64,000 nt of DNA from Sthenelais limicola (taxonomy: Eukaryota; Annelida; Polychaeta; Phyllodocida; Sigalionidae), in the NCBI GenBank assembly GCA_942159475.1, contig OW804102.1, forward strand, positions 25,362,684-25,426,683, given 5' to 3'. The first letter of the stretch is position 1, and the number at the start of each line of letters is the position of its first letter. Positions 22,551-34,250 of the stretch are shown here, in pieces. Position numbers and translations under genes: made by a program. The notes below the pieces were generated by a model. That model saw nothing but the letters and a program-made list of their open reading frames with translations. It was not told where the DNA came from and ran no database searches.

Positions 22551-22990
22551 CTTCCCAGCCTCCCAATTCATTAATTCCCTGAACGACCGAAACCCCCTTT
22601 TTCATCTTCTTAAAGCTTCGTGAATCTTCATTTACCTTTATAGTCATTCAAGGAAATGTTAAATTTCTTTCATTTTCAGTATTCAAATCATTCAAACTAC
22701 AGCCCTAGGGATCAACGAAAGAAAGAATTGAGGAAAATAGTTTGCGGCGGTTGATTTAGCTGGGAAATTCAGCTTTAATGTTTTGGTAGCAAGGGTTTAA
22801 ACATTAGGACCAGATTATAAGATGAAATATGAGTCCCGCATCTAGAGTGTGTGTCGTGGGATGTAGAACAGTCTAGAATATGGTGATCCTCTTACACTGG
22901 CAATATCCTGCACTGTGATTGGCCTTTCTGTGTCATGTGACATGTGAGTGACATGTACTCAATAGATTTAATACTGGCCTCGTGTGAGGT
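22551..22990. other. No gene seen
   Basis: Mixed sequence. No exon or RNA gene is recognised. CATGTGACATGTGAGTGACATGT near 22935 is a small CATGT repeat cluster. Confidence 0.4.
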
Positions 22991-23530
22991 AGCGGATGGG
23001 GTGCTGTTGGGGGGTAGAGAGAGGAGGGGATGGGGTGCTGTTGGGGGTAGAGAGAGGAGGGAATGGGGTGCTGTTGGGGGTAGAGAGAGGAGGGGATGGG
23101 GTGCTGTTGGGGGTAGAGAGAGGAGGGGGTGGGGTTAATATAGAGGGTTGTTAGAGACAGTAGGGAAGAGGGGGATGGGAGAGGGCGACATAACGGAGGA
23201 TAGAGAGGAGGGAGGGAAGGAGATGGGAAAGAGAGATGGGGAGAGTGAGAGGGAATGGGAGAGAGAGAGAGTAGAGGGAAAGGCAGAGAGAGAGAGGGGC
23301 AGAGAAAGAGGCAGAGAGAGAGAAGAGATCGGGGGAGGATGAGACAAGAGAGAGAGAGGAGAGAGAGCAAGGGAATGATGGGAGAGAGAAGGTTGGAAGC
23401 AGCAGAGAGGGGAAGGGGAAAGGAGAGAGACAGGGGGAGATGGATAGAGAGGAGGTAGAACAGACAGAGGATAGAGGGGCAGAGTGATGAGAGACAGATA
23501 TAGAGAGAGATTAGAAGGGTTGGGAGTGAG
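22991..23530. repeat. GT/GA tandem repeat followed by polypurine tract
   Basis: Four copies of a 33-34 bp unit (GGGGTGCTGTTGGGGGTAGA core) lead into about 400 bp of GAGAGA-rich sequence. The 204-codon minus-strand ORF here is Ser/Leu/Pro low complexity. Confidence 0.88.
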
Positions 23531-24139
23531 GAGAGAAAAACGTTCAATCAGAGAGTGGGAAGTGTTGGCGTAAATGAAGGAGTGAAAGCAGGAATGAAGG
23601 GCTAAGAGAAAAAGTGTGAACCAAATTTTTTTAAAGAAATTTTATTGGAACTTCTTTCATACAATGATAATCTCTCAGCTTCCAAATAAACATGGATATC
23701 CAAAATCCATAAATATCCAAATGAGAGAGAAAGCGATGCATTCATGAATGTAACAGAGACAGAAAACCTAAATGCAAGACAAGAGGAGGGGAAAAGGAGC
23801 TATACAATGAACTAAACAACTAAAATAGCTAAAGGAGATAAAATATCCATGTTGGATAAAGAAGAGAAAGATATATTAGCAAATATGAAAAATATATAGT
23901 CCTGTAGATAGGTGTGGAGACAGCTAGATATGCCAGATTAGAAAGGAGAGAGAGGGAGAATGGAGATGAAAGAAATTGAAGATTGAGAACCGAGCACAAG
24001 AGAGATGGAGCGAGGAGAGAGGGTGAGATAGAAAGAAATTAGATGAGACTACAGCCCAAAGTGAATATATCCCTTGGGGGAAAACTCCAACCACAAATAA
24101 TACACAGCCTGCCGGGGGAAAATGGAACTACTATTGAGT
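23531..24139. other. No gene seen
   Basis: A-rich and GA-rich sequence without recognisable coding features. Confidence 0.4.
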
Positions 24140-24415
24140 GGCACTCATGCGCATGCGTCCATAGCATTTCCGTTTCCGTTAGCCTTTAACTTGATTTTGT
24201 ATTCAGCCCCAGAATACGCAGCACCCAGCGCTTAGTGCCTGGACCAATGAAATGCAGCGTACGTCCACCCGAGTGACAGGCCTAACCAATGAAATACGCC
24301 GACTCATAAAGCATTAGGCGCACTGACCAATCACATTTGGCGGCCTCATTTGGCACGTGACAGGCTCGGACCAATCGGGAGTGTATGTCTTAGGTGGTCA
24401 GGGCCAATCAGATAT
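24140..24415. promoter_or_regulatory. CCAAT-box array, promoter-like island
   Basis: Five CCAAT pentamers in the same orientation start at 24244, 24286, 24327, 24371 and 24404, four of them in the preferred NF-Y context ACCAATG/C or GCCAATC. Spacing is about 42, 41, 44 and 33 bp. Nearby are CATGCGCATGCGT (NRF1-like, about 24148) and GGCACGTGAC (E-box, about 24352). The island has more GC and CpG than its surroundings. NF-Y binding to CCAAT in housekeeping promoters is established; use as a promoter here is inferred, and no transcript start or exon was identified. Confidence 0.45.
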
Positions 24416-24524
24416 TCTGTCTCATGCGACGACACAAGGTACCCTTGTTTTTGGTGAATCGATATCTTTAAGGGATTGCTTCTTCTGACTTCAATTACTA
24501 GGAATGGAGGCAAGGAAAGACTGT

Positions 24525-24985
24525 TGGGGAGAAGACAGTGAGAGGAAAAGGAAATTGGGGGTAAGATGAGTCGGTGGAAGAGGTGATGCAGGGGGAGGAG
24601 GGGGAAGAGATGGTGGGATGGGGGAAGAAGTCGGGTAGGCAAAGAGGTGGTAGAGGGGGAGGAGGTGGTGGAAGGGGAGGAGTGGGAAGAGGTGGTTGAA
24701 GGGGAAGAGGTGGGGATGGGGAGTATGGGGAAGAGGTGGGGGAGGAGGAGTATTGGGTAGAGGTGGGAGAAGGGCAGGATGCGGAAGAGATGGGGGAGCA
24801 GGAGGAAGGGGAAGGAGTGGGAGAGGAGGAGGAGAGGAGGAGGAGGAGGAGGAGGGAATAGGAGAAGGAGGGGAAGAGGGGGAGGGGATTGTAGAAAGCA
24901 CAAAGGAGATGATGGAGGGAAGGACAGGGGAAAAGTGGAGGAGGAACAGGAGGAGGGTAGGGAAAAAGATGAAAATGGGAAGAGA
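24525..24985. repeat. Polypurine (GGAGGA/GGGGAAGAGG) tract
   Basis: GA-rich on the plus strand with loosely repeated GGGGAAGAGGTGG motifs. Four ORFs across both strands are composition artefacts. Confidence 0.85.
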
Positions 24986-25172
24986 AAGAGAAGGAGGAGA
25001 TCGGTCAGACAACCATACATGTACCAACTTATTTATAGACGGATTAGATTAAGATTATCAGGAAGGGCAATAAATGATCCAACTGCATTCAGCAGAATTG
25101 TGAAACATATTGTATTACATGGTTAAGCTATAACACGTGCTAGGGTTTTCCATTCCATCAAGTCAGAGCATT

Positions 25173-25410
25173 TGGATGAAATCGCTAGAAAATGTACAAT
25201 TCACCTTCACTAATCCTTTCAAATAGCCCAAATTTAAGACAAAAAATCAGGTTGAAAATACAGTTCAACATAACCAAACAGATTGCTAGAATCAATGCAA
25301 TGTCAAATATACTCGAATTTACCGAGTATTGGCCAAACTGCAGCCTCATTTAGCAGAAATTACTAAATGTGTACAGCTGCCAATTGTAAATTTTCTGAAG
25401 TTCTGACCCA
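25173..25410 (+). mobile_element. MITE family B copy
   Basis: GAAAATGTACAATTCACC to TTTTCTGAAGTTCTGACCCA, with the interior blocks CAAATTTAAGACAAAAAAT, AACATAACCAAACAGATTG and GTGTACAGCTGCCAATTG. Near full length, with a degraded left terminus (GGATGAAATCGC). Confidence 0.78.
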
Positions 25411-26160
25411 TTTACCCTGACCAATCACACATTAACTACCATCTTTGATGTTATATATATATATTTTACTACCAATATCTTAATAAATAGTTTATTTTCT
25501 GTTAGAAAGAAATTAAGAAGAAGTATACATGTATGTTTGAAACACACTTTACATAATTATGCTTTAAAATTGTAACTGTACAGTGGAGGAAGACAGCATA
25601 TCTTTTTAATTTCATTTATGGCCAGTATAGTATCTACCCCACCCTGGAATATCAGGAGTAGTGGCATAAGTCTAACTCTTATTACAATACCAGATTAAAT
25701 AAATGATTTTAAAAAGGATGGGGAGGGTAGGAGTTTGTATTTATATTCATTCCCCCGCTAAAAAGAACGCATCCACTTAAAAGGTAAAGGCTATAAACGC
25801 TTAATTCTAATTCAACATTTAAACTTTTCCATTTATTCCAATGTAATCAAACAGGAACAACAGAACAATACATTTATAAGCGATTTCAGTTTCTTGTATT
25901 CAATCCTTCTGAAAACAAATATCCAGAACCCATTCCCAATCCAGGAACTAATTCCTAATTAGACTCTAATGATTTTGTTAGAGATTCCTTCGCTCCTATC
26001 CTTACCGATGTCATTTGAAATAAATGGTGGGACAATAATAAACTTCCCACTTCAGTTCAACGACCGGTGAGGCAATACCACTAAGAGTGGGGTAGGGAAC
26101 CGCCTGGGTGGCTTGTCAATCAAACACTCAAGGCTAAAACCTGCAGTTATTTACATGGTC
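25411..26160. other. AT-rich, no gene seen
   Basis: No ORF, RNA gene or known repeat was recognised. Confidence 0.4.
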
Positions 26161-26420
26161 CTGGTCACCAGGAGTTACAATTCGCTTTTACCAATCCTCT
26201 CAAATATCCCAAATTTAAGGCAGAAATGAGGTTCAAAGCACCGTTCAACACAACCAAACAAGTGTTTTGAATCAATGTTATAACAAATATGTTCAGATAC
26301 ACCTTGTATTTATCAAATTAATTTAAAGTCTAATTTAGCAGAAATTTTTAAAAGTTTTTTTAGCAGAATTGAATGAATGTGTGGAGATGGTGAGTGTACA
26401 TTTCCAGACCACTTGACCCA
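26161..26420 (+). mobile_element. MITE family B copy, diverged
   Basis: GTTACAATTCGCTTTTACC and AATCCTCTCAAATATCCCAA mark the 5' half; TGTACATTTCCAGACCAC and TTGACCCA the 3' end. A small internal duplication (TAGCAGAAATTTTTAAAAG, then TTTTTTAGCAGAATT) is present. Confidence 0.68.
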
Positions 26421-26825
26421 CATTTTTTTTTGTTCTAAAATCTTTATTCAGGAATTAGTGACAATATAATGCAATCTCACCCCAGGGGTGATTTTCCTCA
26501 TGCCCTCACATTGCCTCCCCTATACTGGTTGGCATTTGTTTAAACCTGGATAAAATTTGCATCCCATGTCAGTTAAAAATAAAACCTGACACGTTATGCC
26601 CCATTCCTTCCCTGGCTATCTGAAAGTAAAAGGTTTAGTGGCTTTTGACCCATTCTTTTGACAGTTTGTCATTACAAAAATCCCGATTGTCCCGATTTGT
26701 TTACATATTCATATTATCATTGTTTACTTCTGTTGTGGTATTTATTGCACAACTTCATATTCCAAGTTTCAATATCTGCAACATTTTGATACATGTAGGA
26801 ATTTGAATAACAAATCTTTGGTCGA
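26421..26825. other. No gene seen
   Basis: AT-rich sequence between family B and family A elements. No ORF or RNA gene is recognised. Confidence 0.35.
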
Positions 26826-26978
26826 TTTAATGCTGCATGCATGCATTCTCAGCTATACGACAAATTACCAAATTTACTTAGTATCAATATTCTGCTATTG
26901 TTGTAATGTTTATACGATAATTTCAAGCCGAATCGGCCAAGAGTAATCGGGCGCCGGTGAGCGATAATGAATGCAGCC
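26826..26978 (+). mobile_element. MITE family A, 5' half
   Basis: TGCATTCTCAGCTATACGAC, TTACCAAATTTACTTAG, GAATCGGCC and CGCCGGTGAGCGATAATGA follow the family 5' order. The 3' half is absent. Confidence 0.6.
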
Positions 26979-27427
26979 AATATAAGACAGCATTTTGGCG
27001 GTTCCCCCCAATATTAATCCTGGTTAAAAAGGCTTGATTTCCTAATTAATTTTTTTTAAATTATAAAAAAAAACATTTTTCCAGGTAGATGGATTAACTC
27101 GGAAACTTACCTATTTTTCTTTTTGGCCTTACATATTTTTAATTACTTCATTATATAATAGTCTTTGGATGAGGTGAACGCCCTGAGTAGTAAATAAAAA
27201 TTGACCCTGGTGCCTATCCCAAACTAGCAGAGGATTCAAATAGGATATGTGGTGTCATTTCCTAATGTAAGTAAATTATACCACCCTAGGGGTGAGCAGA
27301 GCAGAGCCAGCCACGAAAGCCATATTGGAATGGTTCTGCTGTTAAAGAAAAACGAATAAATAAAAGAGGAAAGAATGCCAGAGGGGACGTGAAGCCAGTG
27401 GGTCCAAAACAAGCAAGTGTTTTAAGC
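26979..27427. other. No gene seen
   Basis: Poly-A and poly-T rich segments and mixed sequence, without recognisable features. Confidence 0.4.
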
Positions 27428-27960
27428 AGAGGAGAGGGGACAAGGGGTTAGGTAAAGCGGATATTGGCGGAGGTGGAACGATGGCGGGAGAAAAGGGAGA
27501 GTGGAGGAGGGAGAAAGCAGGAGGAGGGTAGAGAAAGGCAAAAAGGTGGTGGAGAAGGAGAGAGTAGAAAAGGAGGAGTAGGAGGAGGGGAGGAGGAAGG
27601 GGGAGAAACAGTAGGAGTGCGGGAGGAGGAGGGGGAGGAGAAGGGGTAGAGGGGGAGGAGGGGGAGGAGTGAGGAGGAGGAGCAAGGGAAGAGGAACAGT
27701 AGGGGGAGGAGGGAAGGAGTGGACTACTGGAGGAGAAGGCGGTGAGTAGAGGAGGTGGAGGAAGGGAGAGTGGAGGGGGAGGCCAGGAGAGGAAGATAAG
27801 TAGGTAGTGGAGAAGGGAAAATGAGGAGGAGAAAGAGGAGTAGGGGGAAGTGAAGAAACAAGAGCAGGAAGACGAGGGAAATAAGGAAGAGAAGGGGAAG
27901 GAGGAGGATTTATAGATATGGCAAGTGGGGCAGAAGAGTAGCGGGGGTGTGGGTGGAGTA
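27428..27960. repeat. Polypurine (GGAGGA) tract
   Basis: About 530 bp of GA-rich sequence. A 187-codon minus-strand ORF is Ser/Pro/Leu low complexity and is rejected as a gene. Confidence 0.85.
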
Positions 27961-28389
27961 GACCTGGTTCAACTATTAGGGACATCTGGTGGCTCCCAGG
28001 CTAACTATGGCCAACATTAAAGCACCATGGTTTACATTAACATTATCCCACAGCATGCACATGGTATCTGTGCTCAAGTCCCATATCAAATGGTATGAAG
28101 CATGGAAATAAAAATGATATAATATAATTATATTATATATTGAGTGATTTGATTATGAAAGTTTATTCAGGTACAATTACATTTCATCAACGATGATATT
28201 CTCATTATTGCCTGATTTCATTTTAAATAATTTAAATCATAAAAATAAGTTTAAGGCGTACTTCACAGTGTGTGATTACAAAAGTAGACAAATAATAATA
28301 GTTAAAGTACAATTCAGTTCGTGAATTTAACAAATTCGGTGCGGTGGCTTTCCTTTTCACTTCAATATGTATTTATCTTATCCTCCTTT
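27961..28389. other. AT-rich, no gene seen
   Basis: No exon or repeat family was recognised. Confidence 0.4.
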
Positions 28390-29095
28390 TTGTTATATTC
28401 TAAATTTGTCTCGTCTGTTTTCCTCCTGTATCTATCTCTCTCATACTCACTCACTCACCTTCTTTCTCTGTGAATGACGCTGTTTCATTTTCCCTTTTCA
28501 TCATATTACCTCTCTCTGCTACTTTCATTTTTCCTTGCTCTACCCCCGCCTGGCCCTATCTCTCCCTGTCCCTGTCCCTGTCTCTCTCTCTCCCTCTCTT
28601 TCTTTTTTTCTTTCTCTCTCCCTCTCCCTCTCTATCTCTCTTTTTCTTTCTCCCTCTATTTCTTTCTTTCTCTGTCTCCCTTCCTCTCTCTCTTTTACCC
28701 TCCCTTTGTTCTTTCTCTCTCTCTTTCTAACTGTCATCTTCCCTGTCTTCTCCCCTGCTTCTTTCCCGCTCTCTCTCTTTTTTCTCTCTCCCTCCCTCTC
28801 TCTCTCCCTATCCCTCCCTGTCTCTCTCTCTTTCTCTCCCTCCCTCTTCCTCTCTCTCCCTCTCTCTCTCATTCTCTCTCTTTCTCTCTCTCTCTTTATT
28901 TCTCTCTCCCTCCCTCTCTCTCTTTCTCTCTCCCTCTCTCTCTCTTTCTTTCTTTCTCTCTCCCTCCCTCTTTCTCTCCCTATCCCTCACTGTCTCTCTC
29001 TCTCTTTCTGCCTCCTCTTTCCTTCCCTGCTTTTTCCCTGCTCTCTCTCTCTCTCTTTCTCTCTGTCTTTCTCACAACATCCCCATCTCTCTCAC
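28390..29095. repeat. Polypyrimidine (CTCTCTC) tract, ~700 bp
   Basis: CT-rich with CTCTCTCTC, CCCTCCCTC and CTTTCTTTC runs. ORFs of 220-236 codons on the plus strand are Ser/Leu/Phe/Pro low complexity, and overlapping minus ORFs are Arg/Glu/Lys low complexity. Confidence 0.88.
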
Positions 29096-29254
29096 TCGCT
29101 CCTTTCACGTCTCTCCAGCCCCACGTTTCGCCACTTCGCCGCAAGGTGTCACCCCCACAATCAGCCATTTGTTTCCCGTTTTAAAACGAGGCCATGACCT
29201 TTTTAATGTCTCAGGTATTATGGTTGGCAAACACGCCAATAGGGGGAGTTGTTA

Positions 29255-29395
29255 CTCGCTAATGCCTTGTGGGAAGAGCGGAAGTGGAGCGGGATGTTTG
29301 TAATGGAGGTAACCTGCTAACACCTGTTACGTCATCTTCCCGTACTGAACGAGAGCATAACGAGAAATGGTGATACCATGGAAACGCTTATAACA
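29255..29395. promoter_or_regulatory. Promoter-like motif cluster (ETS, CRE, X-box)
   Basis: CGGAAGTG at 29279-29286 is an ETS core, TTACGTCATC at 29328-29337 a CRE/ATF-like site, and GATACCATGGAAAC at 29372-29385 a weaker X-box. AATGCCTTGTGGGAA just upstream resembles part of a ZNF143 site. A promoter is possible, but no exon follows. Confidence 0.28.
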
Positions 29396-29794
29396 TTATA
29401 TGTACTGCCTGTTAGTATTAGGGACTTACGGACCCGCAGGGCTGGGCAAAGGGTGATTATTGAAAAATCAAAGATTCAAATCAATATCAATGAATAAATC
29501 TCAGATCGCGGACTGAGATTATAAGAGAATGTAAGCATATTATCACACCATTATATATGTGCTTGATACACATTTTAAATTAAACTTCATCATTCATAAT
29601 TAAATCATGGATTAATGTAATACATTTCTTTGCAAAGTTAACTAATAACTATTCTGATCAGGATCGTAAACCGCTTGCTATAAACATAGTCCCCCACAAT
29701 GGAATGTTTTGTGTTTTACACTCGTTGTCTAGTGCTTTGTCCTTTAAGCCTATAAGGTCCCTTTTCATCTATCTACTATAGGAAATCTCTCCTC
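29396..29794. other. No gene seen
   Basis: AT-rich, mixed sequence without recognisable features. Confidence 0.35.
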
Positions 29795-30250
29795 TGTCCT
29801 GCTTCTTCCTTTTTGCACCTCCCCCTCCCCGTCTCTCTCTCTGTGTGACTCCCTTCTCTCTTTCTCCCTCCCCTCTTCCTCTATTTTCTCTCCATTCTCC
29901 CTCTTTGTTTCTCTCTCCTTTTATTCTATTTCTCTTTCCTGTCTCTCTATTTCTCTCTCCCCTCTCTCTATTTCGCTCTTCTCTCGTAACCCCCCCCCCC
30001 CCACCCCACCCTCGTCCACTCTCCCTTCTCTCTTTCTCTGATTCTCTCCCTTCCCTTTCTCAGTTCCCCCTTTCCCTTCTCTCTATTTCTCTTCCTTCCC
30101 CTTATTTCTCATCCTTTTCTCTCTATTTCCTTTCTCCTTTCGCCATTCTTTGCCCTCTCTCTCTCTCTATATATATATATATATTATTCTCTCTGCCTAT
30201 ATATCACCCCTATCTATCCCTACACCCCTCTCTATACCTCCTCTTCCATC
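29795..30250. repeat. Polypyrimidine tract with C run and (TA)n
   Basis: CT-rich sequence containing a run of about 13 C residues near 29990 and a TATATATATATATA run near 30170. The 166-codon ORF is low complexity. Confidence 0.85.
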
Positions 30251-30916
30251 CGTTGTATCTGGTATCTGGCAGGAGTCGGAGTGGTGCACGCACAGGAAGT
30301 AGTAGGTGGCCTTGTACATTTTTGCCGAGTCACGCCTTAGGTTGACAGCTCGGGGATTGATTGTGACAGATGAAGGAAAGATGTGACACTTGTGACAGCG
30401 CCATCTTGTCTAGCGTTCGTTCTTACACCTACCTTCCTCCTCCCACCAACCAATCAAAAGCCAGGGATTAATCTAAGAATTAGTTGCGGGAAAGTGACGC
30501 CCTATTTTTCACCTCTAAATATTTAAATTCTAGATGATTTGGAGGGAAGCAACTTTCTTTCCATGGCTTTCCAAATGACTCTGGGGATTTCTGTTCTTTT
30601 GATGAAAGCCAATATTGCTAAGAGGTAGCTTAGTTTGTCCCAATCGAGCCTAGTAATGACTGGGAAGTTAAAAACCCAATGCTACAAATGGACCCAGAAT
30701 CCTAGACACAGCAGTGGGCGGAAGACCATGGCTATATTTTGTGTATATATAAGTGTTTTTGAATTATCGCCCATGAGCCCAAATCTTGATATGTAAATGT
30801 CCTCAATTGGTCAAATTTCATTGTGTAGTGTTCATTGCTTGTTTGTATTTCAACTGTCATTTACCGAGGATTTGCTGTATAAAAATAATCAATAGAATGA
30901 ATGCTAAGTACACATG
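30251..30916. other. No gene seen
   Basis: Mixed sequence. GCGCCATCTTGTC near 30400 is a YY1-like motif in isolation. Confidence 0.4.
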
Positions 30917-31155
30917 TGGGTCAGATTTTGAGAAAATGTGCAATTCGACTTCGCCAATCTTCTCAAATAACCCAAATTTCAGACGAAAACAAGAGTTGTA
31001 AATACAGTTCAACCTAGCCAGACAGATTGCTTCAATCAATGCAAAGCTAAATATTCTCAAATTTACCTAGTATTGACCAAATTGCAGCCTAATTGTGCAG
31101 AATGTGCTAAATGTGTACAGCTGCCAGTTGTACATTTTCTAAAAATCTGACTCAT
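30917..31155 (+). mobile_element. MITE family B copy
   Basis: It starts TGGGTCAGATTTTGAGAAAA and ends TTTTCTAAAAATCTGACTCA. Interior blocks (GACTTCGCCAATCTTCTC, CAACCTAGCCAGACAGATTG, TTACCTAGTATTGACCAAAT) resemble the copies at 52846 and 53575, suggesting a subfamily. Confidence 0.82.
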
Positions 31156-31537
31156 GTATGACAATGTCACATGCTCATCCTCCCCACGCAAGAGGAATGC
31201 TCTCAGCTGGAAGACTATTTCTAGAACTGCATACAATATAGTGTTCAGAACTGTTTCTGTGGTCCTGAATGGCTACATACCTGGCAGCCCTCAATTTGCA
31301 TTCATTTCAAGTATGCTAAAGTTAAATTAAATCAATTAAATGAAATTTACATGTCCACATACCCTTTATAGTTATAGGGTGTAAATAAATATTTATTTCT
31401 ATTTCAGTTATTCAAGAATATTGGTGAATATAAACTGCCCGTTTTCTAATGGCAAAACCTGTAAATAAACAATCCATTAAAAACGTGATATCCGATGCCA
31501 ATTAGGTACTTAACTGAATACAAAAAAACACCTATAT
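31156..31537. other. No gene seen
   Basis: AT-rich sequence without recognisable features. Confidence 0.4.
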
Positions 31538-31975
31538 GATCACATATAAATATTAAAAACTACACATAGAACTAAAATATTGTAGTCAGTTTTGCTATTA
31601 TTTTGGCTGCATTCCACCATCTAGCTAATAATTATAATGACATATTTTTTGTTTACAATTTTTACCAGTACTAGTTCACCTCATGGTGGTGTTCCCCTAG
31701 TATGTGGAAGGAGGTGAAATTGCAGCTGAACCCGGGTTCAAACCCACAACATGGCTCTCATGCCAGTGGCCAGACCCAGTGCTTCAGCCCGCTCACCCAC
31801 ATATAATTACATATAAATATTGAATGGCAACACATGTATAGAACTAAATACATTTATTAATTTTTGCAATTATTTTGGCTGCATCCCTACCACCTGTACA
31901 CACGCTAGCTGCCTGAACCACCCTATAATCACATATAAATATTGAATGGCCACACATAGGACTAAATCATCATTG
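31538..31975. repeat. Three diverged copies of an AT-rich repeat
   Basis: Segments at about 31538-31626, 31800-31910 and 31921-31975 share CACATATAAATATT, a CACATRTAGAACTAAA-type block and, in the first two, TTATTTTGGCTGCAT. A tRNA-like sequence lies between the first and second copies. Confidence 0.6.
31722..31798 (-). mobile_element. tRNA-like SINE head or tRNA pseudogene
   Basis: On the minus strand GGGTTTGAACCC matches a Pol III B box, and GAGCGGGCTGAAGCACTGG about 35 bases upstream resembles an A box. No consistent cloverleaf or acceptor stem is seen. A tRNA-derived SINE head is the likeliest reading. Confidence 0.45.
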
Positions 31976-32383
31976 ACTGCCTTGTATTGCCTGAATAATC
32001 CCTAGCACTGCGGGGCCGTCGTGCACATAGGCAGTAAGCTAGCTACATAAACGTCACATAAATCTGTATGTGGGCTAGCTGAGATAGTGATAAGAAGGGC
32101 TTGAGGGCGGCCGGTAGGGCTGTACTGAGATAAGTGCTATCACATTAGCCTGCGCTGCCACACCACCACCACCGCCGCAGTCGCTGTCGCTGTCGCTGGC
32201 CCCACGACTGCTCTGCTGGTCCTGTCGCTAGTGCAGGAGCACAGATTGCAGGAGTCTGTTGGTAGATATAGCTACACAGGAGGAGTTTACCACTAACCAT
32301 TCTTGTGCTGTTTTGTACACTGGTGCTATGCATCTCTATCTTATCTTATATGTTGATATGTGATATTATATAAGGGTGGGCTA
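31976..32383. other. No gene seen
   Basis: Contains a short CACCACCACCACCGCCG run near 32165 and GTCGCTGTCGCTGTCGCTGG near 32180. ORFs across them are artefacts of those repeats. Confidence 0.4.
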
Positions 32384-32984
32384 TGGGTATGTGTCCTTAT
32401 AGGTTTGGGTAGTGGCGGGTATGGTGCAGGTTTGGGTTATGGGTAATGATGCAGGTATAGGTTAAGGTATGGGTACAGGTGCAGGTATGGGTATGTGTGC
32501 AGATATCGGTATGGGTACAGGTATGGATACAGGTGCAGGTATGGGTACAGGTACAGGTATGGGTTATGGGTATAGGAGGGTATAGATACCGGTGCAGGTA
32601 TGGATATGTGTGCAGATATCAATATGGGTACAGGTATGGATTCAGGTGCAGGTATGGGTACAGGTGCAGGTATGGGTTATGGGTATAGGAGGGTATGGGA
32701 ACAGGTGCAGGTATGGGTACTGGTACAGGTATGGGTTATGGATATAGGAGGGTACAGATGCAGGTATGGGTACAGGTACAGGTATGGGTTATGGATATAG
32801 GAGGGTACAGGTGTTTATGTGTGCAGGTATGGGTACGGGTACAGGTGCAGATGGGTATAGGTGCAGGTATGGGAGTGAGTGAGCGAGATTTATACCCTTA
32901 TCAACACATTGAAGGTTATATCAAGGGCGGGAGAGCTGAGAGGGAGGCATGCAGGTATGGGTTATGGATATAGCAGGGTACATG
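32384..32984. repeat. GGTATGGGTACAGGTGCA minisatellite
   Basis: An irregular array of 6-bp-based units (GGTATG, GGTACA, GGTGCA) in 12- and 18-bp combinations, with recurring GGGTTATGGGTATAGGAGG. A family S fragment at 32873-32949 is embedded. ORFs (Met/Gly/Tyr or Val/Gln/Trp repeats) are artefacts. Confidence 0.9.
32873..32949 (-). mobile_element. SINE-like family S fragment inside a minisatellite
   Basis: GAGTGAGTGAGCGAG, TTATCAACACATTGAAGG and GGGCGGGAGAGCTGAGAGGG match the family 3' core and tail in reverse. Minisatellite units continue on both sides. Confidence 0.7.
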
Positions 32985-33573
32985 TATGTAGGTGCCCTCC
33001 TATATGGGAATAGATACATAATAAAGCAGACCATATTGCATGCCGAATTGGCCACCACAACATCAAGAGACATATTGACTGTCATGATCATATCAAAGAG
33101 GGAAAAAATAAGTCCTTCTATAAACAAATCTTCATTTCTCCTAATATTAGGCTCAACAAAAGGAAAAGAGCAATGCTAAGATGCCTCTACTGATGTATAG
33201 GTGTGTAGGTATAGAGGTAAGTATGGAGTGGAGAAGGAGGAGGTGCAGGAGGAGCTTGGTAGGTTAGCCCATATAGACTCCAGCAGGCAGGTCGGACACC
33301 CTGGAGAAGAAGGTGGGGATTAGCGTCTCCATTCCCAGGTACTGGTCAGCCTACGGTTACCATGACAACGCCTGTGATGTATTACAGTGGGGCCATTTCC
33401 CTATTTTCCCATGCTTTGCCCTCAGTTCTCCCCCACCCACTCCCCTCCCACACCCTCCCACTCTCTGTGTCCCTGTATTCCCTCTGTACTGACCATCTGT
33501 GAGCAACTCGTCCCCCTACACAGCAACCTCCTCTTGCTCCTCCTCTGTGCCTTGAGTGCTCAACTTCACCTCC
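32985..33573. other. No gene seen; one X-box-like site
   Basis: Mixed sequence with small ORFs lacking features. The X-box-like motif lies at 33356. Confidence 0.4.
33356..33369. promoter_or_regulatory. RFX X-box-like palindrome
   Basis: GTTACCATGACAAC is a good X-box match. It is followed by CCCACTCCC-rich DNA but no recognisable exon. Confidence 0.33.
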
Positions 33574-33813
33574 TGGGTCAAGTCGTCAGAAAATGTACAA
33601 TTCACCTTCACTAATCCTCTCAAATAACCAGAATCTAAGATAGGAATTAGGTTTAAAATTCAGTTCAATATAACCAAACGGATTGTTTGAATCAAGGCAA
33701 TACCATATATATATATATATAGGCCTACTCAGATATACTGAGTATTGACCATTTTTCAGTCAAATTTAGTCGAATCTACTACTGCCACTTGTACATTTTC
33801 TGAAGATCTGACC
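33574..33813 (+). mobile_element. MITE family B copy
   Basis: It starts TGGGTCAAGTCGTCAGAAAA and ends TTTTCTGAAGATCTGACC. Interior family blocks are in order, with a short (TA)n expansion near 33705. Confidence 0.8.
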
Positions 33814-34250
33814 CTCCTCTCTTCTCCCCTTCATCCACCTCCACCTTTTTTTCTTATTTACTGCTCATCCTTCACTGGTATATATGGTTTGTCTTCTTCT
33901 TCCAAATATACCTTCTCCTCTTGTATGGGTATGGTAATCTCCCTCTCCTCCACCTTCTCCTCCTCGTCCTCTACCTCTGAAACCTTCCTCTCAACCTCCT
34001 CCTCCACCTCCTCCTCTTATTCTTCCACCTTCACCTCCTTCTTCACTTTCTCGTCGACCTCCACCTGCACCTCCTCCTCCACCTTTTCGTTCATCTCCAC
34101 CTTCACCCCCTCCACCTCCTCCTCTCTCTTCTTCCACCTCCTCCTCCACCTTATCCTCCACCTCCACCTTCAACCCCTCCTCCTTCTCTTCTCTTCCTTC
34201 TTCCTACTACTCCTCTCCATCTCGCTCGTTCCTTCGTCCTCTCCTACCCC
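33814..34250. repeat. Polypyrimidine (CTCCTC/CCACCT) tract
   Basis: CT-rich with CTCCACCTCC units. The 184-codon ORF is Ser/Thr/Phe low complexity. Confidence 0.85.

Noticed and set aside
28474..29197. Plus-strand ORFs of 220 and 236 codons
   Set aside because: They lie wholly within a CTCTCT tract and give Ser/Leu/Phe/Pro peptides. The opposite strand is also open (Arg/Glu/Lys).
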